NCBI GenBank assembly: GCA_029721435.1
Contig: CM056581.1
Span: 73,828,712 to 73,892,711 of the forward strand
Source: Gymnothorax reevesii
Taxonomy: Eukaryota; Chordata; Actinopteri; Anguilliformes; Muraenidae
Reading direction: 5' to 3'
DNA length: 64,000 bases
Positions 12,901 to 24,900 of this stretch are shown in pieces. The notes under the pieces were generated by a model. It did no database searches, was not told where the DNA came from, and worked only from the letters and a program-made list of their open reading frames with translations. The translations under genes and the position numbers were made by a program. Each line of letters begins with the position of its first letter. The stretch's first letter is position 1.

Positions 12901-15900
12901 CTCTTAGAGACAAGGTCCCCTTGGTGTTCGCGTAGCCTGAATTAATATTTTTTTAAATGGTCTCTGCCGCGGAAAAGGCCACCGGCAATTTATAGGAGAA
13001 AAATCAGATTATACATTGATCATTTGCAGTAATCAAAAAAAATTATTCACGCATCTATTTGTGTCTTTTTCAATTGTTCCTCATGGAATAATTTCCTTTT
13101 GCCCCCCATGGCATAACGTCACTTGATCAGCTTGACCGCGAAGTCCTTGTCGGCGAGCGCTTATCTCTGCGCGTATAGAGCTACAACCAAGTTTACCCCT
13201 TTCTGCAGATGTAGATGCCCGCGTCTATAGACCTGCAAATTGGAAGCACGCTGTTACTGTACTCGATCACTAGATGGCACCCCCGGATCAGTTATTGAAT
13301 GTTCACAAGCAAGCAGACCTCGAACGCGGTTCTGAATACGGTGAAGTTCACTCCACTCCCTGTTTTTTGAGAGCTGCATGAATTAAACTCCTCAGCTAAG
13401 CCTGATGTGCAAACTGGTCAGTATCCTTGCCCATAGTGTCGATTCAGCAGTTTAAAAAAACGATATCTTGACACAGAAAAAATCGTTATCCTTTGTAGCA
13501 ACCAGTTTAGCCACAATGAGCTAACAGTATTCCAATCAGTAGTTCAGAAAAATCAGTTTTCTGAGGCAAAAAAATCGACATGGTATTGATTCTCTCACAT
13601 TCTACTGTCAATTACAGTTGTCACATACAAAAAAAAATTGTAGTTCCCTACCGTGGATTTACGCGTAGATTCCTTCATTGACAAATCCAGCGCTTCCTTA
13701 TATCCACCCGAGTACTGGCGTTGATAGCCAATCACTCAACCATACACTCAAGCTCTTCTGCGTAATTGTAGAGTTACACTTCATGGCCTCGTGAAGTTTC
13801 CCTGATAACATTGTATTGATTGGCTCGTTTCTTATCCAATTCCCGAGTGTTTAAACATTTTAGAGTAAGTGAAACACATTGATTGGACAAACACAGAGCA
13901 TACAAACCAATGCGTATCAGCAGGCTCGGTTGTATCCTGTCTACGTTATGCACATTACGCGGCTAAAATAGACGGGATTTATAGAAAATCGGTTCGCAAA
14001 ACTGGCCTTGAAGTGTTCAGTTACATTACAGGATTTAAATGAGAACGATATGCTCTATTGGAATTATTTCGAATGAAACAGGACTGGAGGGTTCTTGCTA
14101 CTGGATACATCGGTCTCTATTTTATACAGTCAATGTCTCTGGAGGAGGGATTCACGAAAAAGATCAGGCTGCTATTTTTGTTTGTTTTTTTTTTCTGTTT
14201 TGGAATGTATATACTCAACAAAGTCGAATGTCGAGGTTTTTTTCCTGTTTAAAACGCGAACTGCCCGTGCATTTTGGTGTGGACCCCCGGTACGTTCATT
14301 GCACGTTTCTTTTGAATCGGGAGACGCAATGGATTTGATATTCCCTGAAAGTGGAATGTCTGTTCAGTTAAAATAAGGTATATTTCAGAATTAGTCAGGT
14401 GTACTTGCTCCTTATAAGTGTTGAAATGGGTTCGTGAGCTTTGAAGAGGGGACTGGTAGCTTTCATTACAGGGTGAATGTTCTGACCGTTTAATTAGCAG
14501 TTTATTTAATGCGTGTTTGTGCTGGCTTTGAAGAAAAATGGCCAAAACTCTAAACTTTATTATGGAGAAAAGGCATGTTTCGTATTTGGAGAGGTTACTT
14601 GTGACCACTGATATTCAACTGCACTGATATTGATAAATTCATACTAAACTCAACCAGAAAATCATTCGTTCATATTAAATTTCATGCCTTAAAGCTTTAA
14701 TTGTGTTAAATACATGATTTTTTTAATGATTTGACAGCAAATCATTTTGAGACTTTGGGGAGACACTTGGGTAGCTGTATAATTTGGCTAATAGCATGTA
14801 GGTAATCTAGAATGTAATGTTGAAGATGAATTCTACTTGTGCTCAAGGAGTTTATGATACCAGAAATGTATAGTTTTCAGCCCCAGCAGTTTTTCAATCG
14901 TCAGAATTATTTTTTTTGCAATTTCAATGGTGAATTCTCATGAAGATTTTTTATGTTTGCAGCTCATTTTCTCTACCAAAATCATGAAAATAAACTGAAA
15001 TACAATGTAATTCTAAATGCTGTAAGTGTTTCCTGAATTGAGCCACATTTTTCCTCTTTGTGAAGCTTAAATCTTGAATTATACAGCATTAAAGTGGGTA
15101 ACCCATAAATAGCCAAATTTGGCTTCTGCACAAAGGGATTAAAACACATTTGTTTGCGCATTGCTAAACAAGAGTGTTAATCGCTCATTGGAAAAAACTT
15201 TTAATACTTTACTACACTCACCCTAGGTAAGCAGATGTTTAGCTGCACTCACGTAATCAAGCGGTCAGGCGGAGTTGACCACCTTTTATTGTTTGGCATC
15301 TTACTTACAGAATGCATTAGGGGAAGTAGATGCACATTTAGCAGTATCTCTCGACCGCTTGTAGATGCAAAATTACAAACCTAAGACACCGTCGTGAAAA
15401 TTTAATGTCGGATGAGGCGGACCCTCTTAGAGACTGTCAAAGCACGGACAGGTGTCATTTGTGACAGGGAGGCTGATGCGAAGTCTAACGAAAAGAAGTC
15501 TGCTGCATGGACCAGCATCCAGAAACTGATAATTGATACTGATAATAACTGATAACTGTCCTTTATGACAGTTAATCCTGGCTAGTTCTCCATCATTTTC
15601 CTTCATTGAGGCGTTTTCCAATTATCTTAATTGGCAACTGAAGACACGATTTATCTCCATATGCGATCTATAACTGCGACACAATCATGGGCTTAATTCG
15701 GTACAGAGAAATGATGTAGCCTACTTATTAAAAGGCTAATGCTTCGCCTCGATTGAACTGGTCCGCATTGTAATGACATATCCCCTTTCACTCTCGGTAG
15801 TGGGTTGATAAACAAGAAGAGCACCGCCAATGGTGCATAATACGCCTGTCATGAACATGGGTCAGGAAGTGGACAGACAACATGATACCAATATCCAACA

Positions 15901-18900
15901 GACAACAGCCCCATGTGAGCTTTGACCTTTGTCCGTGACCTTGACCTTGGAGGGAGGGCCGTAATCATGGTACGTGACACTCCGCTCAGTGATGGTACAC
16001 GTGTGTGTGTGAAATATCATGGATGTATCTGAAGCGGTTGAGAAGTTATGCTCCGGACAAGCCCCATCTGGGCCCCATGTGACCTTTGACCTTTGCCAGT
16101 GACCTTGACCTTGACCCGGTGAACGAAATCATGGTGCGCGACACAGCGCCTATTGATGGTGCACGTGTATGTGAAGTATCACGAATGTAGCTGAAGCGGC
16201 TCAGGAGTTATGCCCCAGACAAGAAATTGCTAACAGACAACAGACGGACGGACGGGGGTGATGACATAATACGTCCTGTCTTAAGACGGGCGTATAAAAA
16301 TGTGGCACTCTGCTGTTAAATAGGCTATTAAAAACGTGCGTGACAGTCGACGGGAATGCAATTTTTAACAACGTAGAGTTAAACGCAGCAAACACGCATC
16401 CAGATGAATGATTGTGGTCTTACTTAACAGGTGCCGCTTGTTCTCTCCGATTAAGCGTGGAGTGCTCTCGGAGTGAACCTTTTGTTAATTATGAAAATGA
16501 CTCTGAACAGGTCAGGACTAATAACTTTTTTAAAACGGATCTTTTGTGCAAGCCAATTCTCAGTTCTGGCTATGCCACTGTATACTGAATTTATCCAACG
16601 ATTTCATGGCTGTTACATCGCAGACGAAGAGAAACAGTGTCTTAGTTGCCAATTATGATCATTGGAAAACGCGTTAAGGAAAGGAATAAGATTGACAACT
16701 AGCTTACAAACTAATTAACCCCCCCCCCCCCCCCCAATTCCCCGTTCGATTTGCGCCACTGCCAACATCATAAAGTGCAATAACGGCATTCTTTCCGGAC
16801 CGCGCAAGAAGAAATGTCAGAGAATAAGAAGAACTGGCGGCAAATGAAAAATAAAAGTGCAGATCGAGCCCGAAAAAATTGATGCACTTAAAAACAGTTG
16901 GTGCCACCTTCCCATTGTTAAAACATGACCATAAGCGTAGCTTATTCTTTAGTCCTATATGACAGAAATTAAGTACGTTCTAGGAACTGTTTAGCCGTTT
17001 CATTCATGTATAGGAGATTAGCACCTTTCGTGGTTATGAGCCTGCATGTTTACGTGGTTTCAGTAGCTTTAGTCGCGATTAACACCGGCTTTTAGTCACA
17101 GTAAATGCCAGCTTCTAAAGTCTACCCACCAGCTTCAACGCCACTAAAAGCCGGTGGGTAGGCTTCGAAAGCTGGCGTTTACCGCGATTATGAAAGCTAC
17201 TGAAACCACGTAAACATATACACTCAACAAAAATATAAACGCAACACTTTTGTTTTTGCTCCCTTTTGTCATGAGATGGACTCAAAGATCTAAAATTCAT
17301 TCCAGATACACAATATTACCATTTCTCTCAAAAATCGTTCACAAATCTGTCTAAATGTGTGACAGTGAGCACTTTTGCTTTGCTGAGACAATCCATCCCA
17401 CCTCACAGGTGTGCCACATCAAGATGCTCATCAGACACCATGATTAGTGCACTGGTGTACCTTAGACTGTCCACAATAAAAGGCCACCCTGAAATGTGTA
17501 GTTCCACCTGCAACAATGAGAACAAGATTGTTCGGTGGCCTGCTTAGCAAGATCTACGATCATGTTGCTCAAGGTTACAAGCAACACCGTGTAACAAAAC
17601 TGAATGAATAGATGTGTTTAAGCTAATTTTGGCGGTATAGCTGACTTACTAGTCGAAGAGAAAGCTGGCAATTTCAGAGTCCCTTAGAAAATCTTTCTTC
17701 CTCATTAGCTCCTTCCACCTGGGGAAGGCTAGCCCGATGTTCACCCTTGTTTTTTTGAGCGAGCCGGGGTTCTGACAAATCTTGCTACCTATCAAAATAT
17801 GCCACCTCGCGGTTCTGCGCTTGCGCAAACCTAAAATCTCGGGCTGTTTCCTCGCTCATATCTTAAGTATCTTCAAAAATCATAAAAATAGACTCATTTT
17901 CAGTGCGCATTTCGACAAGTGAGCGTACATATATTTGCATGTACACGTTGGGTTTTCCTGAAAATGCAGAAATGAGATGATAATGGCGTATATGGGCATA
18001 CATCTTTGAACAAACTTATCCAACTCGTTATAAAATCAGCTTATGTTATAATAAGATAACAAATAATAAAGTAACTACTGTACACTGATTCATATTGCAA
18101 TATCAAGGCGAAAACAAAGACTTTACGATCGCTTTGCATTATGGTAGCATGTTTTGACAAGGGAGCAAAATTTGTCATAACAGCGGTCGCTCTGCATTTT
18201 CAATTCTCTTTTTCGTTTTTTTTTTTTTTTTTTTTTTGTGGATGAGGATTCGGTCTCCTGTGCTGATGCTGTATATGTATGTTCCTGCATTATGCCGCAG
18301 TAGTAGCCTACTGATTTTCAATGTCGCCACGATAGCCTCTCTTTCTGATTTCGTCCGGTGTCTCAATCGCTATGCACTGGCTGGCAGGGCAAACGCGGAT
18401 TTATCCCGAGTTTGGTGCCATTCGTCCCTTGCCAACGGCAACAGTTTCAAGATGGCTAACTGTCATGGCGCTCCCCTACCAGTTTACGAGAATATATCAG
18501 ATTATTAGCAGAGGTCATGATACACCAATGATGACATATATATGAATGCAGAATTAGATTTTGGCAAATTAAAAAAAAAAATGTAAATGTTACACATTGT
18601 CCCTTTAAGTCCAAGAAGGGCAATAAGATCATCACCACCTATGCCTTCTTGGACCCAGGAGGTACGGCAGTGTTCTGTACAGAGGCTTTAAGGGAAAAAC
18701 TTAATGTTGCAGGAAAGAAAGTTCGTATTCTCCAAAGGACGATGGGCCAAGAAAAGGTGGCGAGCAGCTACGTAGTGCTAGGGCTGGAAGTGGCTGGCTT
18801 GACTGGGGAGCCTTTTTGTGAGCTACCCAAGGCTTACACTGAAATAAGCATACCCGTTCACAAGGGTAACATTCCAAAACAGAGTGATAATCAGAAATGG

Positions 18901-21900
18901 CCTTATTTGAAGCATGTTCATTTGCCTGTTGGAGCCCTTGCAAGTGATCCGTAGTATTGGAGATGGACCATACGCAATCAGAACGATGCTTGGCTGGACG
19001 GTGAATGGGCCGTTTAGAGAGGATAGTGGCGATGCAGTGGGCGGTGAGCGGCCAGAGTTATCAGTGAACAGAGTGGAAGAACTCTGGCGGCAGCAGTGCA
19101 AGATGGACTTCCCTGCTTGGAGGAACAACCTGGCATGTCTAGAGAGGAACAAAAGTTCATGGAGCTGGTTACGAGCTCAGCAAAACAGGTCAATCAGCCA
19201 TTGAGGAATAAGATCAGTCAGCCATTGAGGAATAAGGACGTTAGCATGCCAAATGAAAAATCAATGAAAATCATTGAGCAGCGTGCCTTACACCTGAAGA
19301 AGAGGCTTCAGAAGAATTCCTCATTGCACTCTGACTATAAGGATTTCATGGATGATCTTGTTGACAGAGGCTATGCTGAAAGGGTGCCTGAGGAGGATTT
19401 GGAACCTAGTGATGGCAGGGTTTGGTACATTCCACACTAAGGTGTTAACCATCCTACGAAGAGGAAGATCAGGTTTGTTTTTGACTGGAGTAAGTTTTCA
19501 AGGAACATCATTTAATGCTCAACTCCTACAGGGCCCAGATCTTACAAGTTCTCTGATTAGAGTGATGGGCAGGTTCAGGAAGGAACCAGTGGTTATCATG
19601 GTGTATGTGGAAGCGATGTTTCACCAGGTCAGAGTACCACCAGAGGATGCAGATCTTTTGAGGTTCCTTCGGTGGCCTGCTGGAGATTTATCCAAAGACC
19701 TTGTGGACTTCAGGATGATGGTGCATCTCTTTGGGGCAACATCCTCTCCCAGCTGCGCTAATTTTGCCCTCAGGAAATGTGCAGAGGACAACAGAGGACA
19801 GTTCGGTGAGGAAATAATGGATAAGGTCCTTCATAGTTTTTATGTGGATGACTGCTTAGTGTCTGTGGCTTCAGAGGAGAAGGCTGTGTCTCTTCAATAT
19901 GGTCTCATCGCAATCTGTGCTAAAGGTGGGTTCCGACTCACAAAGTGGATAAGCAACAGGTGTGATGTTTGAAATGCAATACCTGAAGAGTATAGAGCCA
20001 AAGACATGGAAACATGGAGCATGGACGAGGATGTGCCACCAGTGGAGAGAGTGCTTAGTGTAGAGTGGTGCATTCGGTCTGATACCTTTAAGTTCAAGAT
20101 CGTTGTTAAGGACCAACCACTCACTAGGAGAGGAATCCTCTCTACAGTTGGCTCCATTTATGATCCTCTAGGGATTGTAACTCCTGTTGTCTTGTCTGCA
20201 AAGAAAATCTTAAGGGATCTGTGTAGGAGAGCACTGGGCTGGGATGATGTCATACCCCAGACCGTGGCTCAAGAGTGGAGAAATTGGCTGGATGAACTCT
20301 GCCATTTGGAGAAATGTAACATCAAGAGGTGTCTGAAACCATTGGACCATTGGGTGAAGTGACAACTGCCCAGTTGCATCATTTTTGTGATGGATGGTTC
20401 TGGGCAGTGACTTACCTGCTATCACGAAATGCACATATACAGGTGCACAGTGCTTTCATCATGGGAAAGGCAAGGGTGGCACCATTGAAACCCGCTACTA
20501 TCCCACGAATGGAACTCATCGCTGCCACCATGGCCATTCGCATTGATGTCTTGTGGAGGAGAGAGCTGCACATGCATCTACAAGACTCTGTATTTTGGAC
20601 TGACAGCACCTCGGTGCTCAAATATATCAGAAATGAGACATGCATGTTCAGAGTTTTTGTTGCCAACCGAGTCACAGAAATTCATAAGGCTTCACAACCA
20701 TCTCAGTGGAGATATGTTGTAACAGCAAGTAATCCAGCTGACATTGCCTCCAGGGGTGTGAAGGGTGCTGCATTTCTTTAGGATGCTACATGGGTGTCAG
20801 GGCCTCATTTTCTCTTCCAGTCTGAGAAAGAGTGGCCTGTCGACCCTGAGGATATTCATAGACTAACTGCAGATGACCCTGAGGTCAAGAAGAAGCCACA
20901 GTGAACGCTAGACAAGCTGATGAGGAGGTTGATGCTGTGACGCACCTGATCCACCACTTCAGTTCCTGGGTCCGTCTAAGGAAGTCTGTAGCTTGGATCT
21001 TGAAATTCAAAACTTAGCTCTTATTGCTTTGTGAAAAGAGGAGACAATTGAATATTGCTCTTGCACAGTCAGGTCTGGATGAAGAGCTTCACTGACATAC
21101 ATTGGAGATGGATATGAAAACATTCAAGAAGAAGATGCTTTCAACTTGTCTGTCGGTAGAGGAGTTGGAGAAAGCAGAGTTGGAAATGATCAAATTCATC
21201 CAAAGAAAGAGGTTTCCAGAGGAATTCTCCATGCTGGAAAAAGGCAAACGTGTCAAAGGTCACAGTCATGTCCATACATTCTGCCCACTATTAGAGGATG
21301 GGGTTCTTAGCGTCGACTCAACAGATCATCTATGCCAGTGGAAGCTAAGCATCCTATAATGCTGGCAAAAGATTTACAGATCTCCACCCTACTGTTGAGG
21401 CACATCCATCAAGAGGTGTGACACAGTGGGCGAAACCACATGTTGTCCAAGCTGCGTGAAAAATACTGGATCACAGGAGCTAGTATGGCCATAAGGAGTG
21501 TTCTGTCAAAGTTTGTGCGCTGTTGACGTTTGAATGCTCAGCCAGTGTCTCAGCTAATGGCAGATTTACCATCTGAAAGGGTGACTCCAGATGAACCTCC
21601 ATTCACTCTGGTAGGAGTAGATTATTTTTGACCTTTTGAGGTGAGAAGCAGAAGAAGTGTTGTAAAGAGGTAATTTTTACTTGCATGGCCATTAGAGCAA
21701 TCCACATTGAAGTGGCATATTCACTCAATACGGACGCCTTTATAAATGCTCTCAGGCGCTTTATAGCAAGGCGTGGTCAATTGCCGGAGTTGCGCTCAGA
21801 TAATGGGACAAATTTCAGGGGAGCGGAACATGAATTGAAAACCTCCATTGAGCAGTGGAATCAGGCACAGATTAATGATGTTCTCCTTCAAAAAGGGATA

Positions 21901-24900
21901 AAATGGACTTTTAATCCCCCAGCTGGCTCCCATCATAGTGGGTCTTGGGAGAGGTTAATTCGATCAGTCCGTAAAGTCCTCAATTCCACCTTGAATGTGC
22001 AAACTCTGGATGAAGAAGGCCTTCACACAGTTCTTTGTGAAGTGGAAGCCATTATCAATGGCCGGCCAATTACAAAAGCTTCCATGGATCAACATGAACT
22101 GGAAGCATTGACACCTAATCACCTGCTGCTTTTGAAGGCATCACCATCTTTTTCACCAGGAGTTTTCCAGGAGGCTGACATATATGCATGCAGGCGATGG
22201 AAGCAGGTCCAGTACATGTCAGACCAATTCTGGAAGAGATGGGTCTAGGAATACTTGCCTCAATTGCAGGAGCGGCACAGATGGTCAGGAACAAAGCGCA
22301 ACCTTGTTCCTGGAGATCTGGTGCTTGTTGTGGACAGTACAGCACCTCGTAACTCCTGGGTTGTAGGACGAGTCCTGTAGACCTTCCCTGACAGGAGGGG
22401 CTTTGTGCGTCAGGTACGGATAAAGACTAAGAGTAGCTGTCTGGACCGGCCTATAACTAAGGTCTGTTTGCTGCAGGAGGCTGATGCTGGAGGGGAGGAG
22501 GGCATGCAGATGACTACACCTAGACTTTGGTCTTGACTTGACATTTGACTGACAGTGACTGTGGTGAACACAGATCACAGGGCTATGTGCTGGCAAGCTC
22601 TGGCCCTACTGACTGACTTTTCCACAGGATCATGAAGATGGAAGAAGACAAAAGAATATAATGTGATTATATTTTTAGGCTAGTTAGTTAACTGAATTAT
22701 TTCATGTCTCCTATTATGTGTAATTATTAGGTGATAGCTTAATAATTAGGGGCTGGAGTGTAAGAGCCGTTAATATGTTTATCAATTCCATGTCTAAATA
22801 GGGAATTTAATGGGTTATATTTGAGATATTCAGGTTTATATTTTGTTACCTTTTTGTTTCTTTGTTTGGTTACACGTTAATTGGGGGCGGTAACATTTAG
22901 TTGATATAATCACTGGGGATTTGGCGGAAGTAGGAAGAAGAGGGAGAGGGGGTGAGTTACTAGGAGGCCGTATTTTTTGTTGACCACTGTTTTCCTTGGT
23001 TAATCGCTGTGTTGTTTCTTCTCTATCAGTTCATTCAGCACTTTATGATTGAGTTGTCTATTTTTTTCCAATAAACCGGAGAAACGCATTTTCGAAGCTC
23101 AGCAAATTTTTTGTTTAGTATGGCGTGTCGGACAACTAGTTACACCCATAACCTTAGCCTCTCGGCAACTGTCTACTTTTTGATACAGGTCTCTACATAT
23201 ATATTTTAGTCACTTAGGCATTTTGCCTTTTATATTAAGGAGTACTCTATGGAAATGCGAGGATTCAAAGCGCCAATTTAGCCATTTAGCTGACTGCTAT
23301 AAGGAATGTAAGCTTGTTTGCCAACCTCCAATAAACATCATAGAAGACAAATATCTCTTTGTGGATAACTGCATAGCTAGCTCTGTAGCATTGCTATGGT
23401 AGCTATGTAGCTAACGTTATCGAGCAATTTCGCCAGTCTTCTGATGACGTTTTAAATGTAGTAGCTAGCAAAGTAAATTATTGACCAATATAATTTACAA
23501 GTGATATGGAAAAATTATTGTGAATACCAGTGTTGCTGGCAGCGAAGTGGAGCCATGATGGCTACATAGCTAACGTTAGCTAGCTATTCAGCTTGTAGTC
23601 TAATGATTTTCTTTAAAAGAATGAAGAAACATTTAGCTAGCTAACTTGGCTAACAATGCTGCTCGTTAAATAAAATGTTTTCGTGGAAATCTGTATTGCT
23701 AGCTATGTAGTGTAGCTGCGATTGCCACGTGGGAACATTTGGCTTGAAATTCGGCTAATTGTCTGATGATGCTGTCTAAATAAAGCAAGTTAAGAGGCTA
23801 GCTACTTGGCAAACAAGATTTTTGTGTGAAATGAAAGGTTATGGTGGAGATCAGCATTTGTCTTTAACTTTAACTTAATATTTGGTAGCAGCTTCCAAAT
23901 CACTTACCACCTAACCTGCATCCAGTTCGGTAGGCCTGCCAGTCTCTTTAATGAGAAAATGTACACAGGCGGCTGGTGGCTATGAGGTTCACGTTTTCAA
24001 AGTTTTGACCATGAGCAGTAATTGTAACACAGCTCCTTAAATTCAAGTGAAACACACTAAACACACACTAGGTATACTAATTGGCAGAGACCATGGTATA
24101 GTTCAGATAAGAAAACTGTTCATGAAACTATGTAAAACAATGATTCAAAGCTCAAATAGGAGTATAGTTTCCTTTACAAAGACAATGAGGAGTATACCTA
24201 CATCCATAACTGCCAAGAACTGTCAAGTGTCTCAGGTTGATGATGCTTGCCTTAATCCGATGGATAAAATCATTGCAGCCACAATGTGAAATTAGGGACA
24301 CAATTTATGGTATGAATGTTCAAATGGACAGCTTATCTAATGCTGGTGCTGTGGAGATAATGAATTGGTTATGTGTTTGCTAGTCAATGCATTCATTATT
24401 AATTCATTTTTGCTTTTAATTACACTGTATAGGTACTATTCATCTTAGCCAATATTATAACTATTAACTCATAAACCTTTGTTTTAAACATATACCTTTT
24501 ATGTATGTTGTAAAATGTTTTAAAAGTGTATTAGTAAAGATATTAAACAACAATGAGTGATGCAAAAGTTACTTGTCTCTATATTGTTCAAACGGACGTA
24601 ATAAGGGTTTATTGAATGGAGCAGAGCCCTGTTTCCTGTGCTAAAGCCTGGTTCTCCTCTCTGTCTTTTCAGACAGACATTCCTGGTGTTCTTCAGGGGG
24701 ATGATGGCAGAGTTGGAGAAGTCTGTACGGAGGATTCCCCCGGCTCGACAGAGTGAAAGCAGTGAGGTGACTGGCTCAGAGTTCAGGGTGGGAGGGGAAA
24801 TCCTTGCAAACAAGGACACACACGTGCGCATGCACACACAAAACCATTGTGGGGGGCAGCTGATGTACTGGCCTAAACCCCTGCTGCTGACAGCCCCAGG

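Larger units (their letters stand above)
12190..18604. mobile_element. Kolobok-like DNA transposon (TTAA target), non-autonomous
   Basis: The element sits inside the BEL/Pao pol gene between TTAA copies at 12186-12189 and 18605-18608. The left end reads AGGGACATTGTGTAGG and the right end is the complement of AGGGACAATGTGTAAC. TTAA duplications with AGGG termini fit Kolobok; piggyBac termini usually begin CC. The 6.4 kb interior has no recognisable transposase. It holds a perfect-looking hairpin (12392-12476), a tandem repeat block (15890-16290), a second hairpin (17047-17216) and a Tc1-type fragment (17221-17505). A shorter relative lies at 41668-43494. Confidence 0.82.
9137..23197 (+). mobile_element. 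BEL/Pao LTR retrotransposon interrupted by a Kolobok-like element
   Basis: Two direct LTRs (9137-9577 and 22759-23197) bound the element. A 5-bp duplication, TATAT, occurs at 9132-9136 and 23198-23202. Between the LTRs lie gag (10025-12110) and pol (18609-22536) with the BEL/Pao order gag, protease, RT, RNase H, integrase. Without the 6.4 kb insertion the element is about 7.6 kb. Multiple stops and frameshifts make it non-autonomous. Confidence 0.93.
4038..24672. other. fancd2: 20.6 kb fancd2 intron filled with transposons
   Basis: The intron is bounded by donor gtagct at 4038 and acceptor AG at 24671-24672. It contains a Tc1-like element (5090-6786), a BEL/Pao element with a nested Kolobok-like element (9137-23197), and unassigned stretches at 4038-5089, 6787-9136 and 23198-24671. 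Confidence 0.9.
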
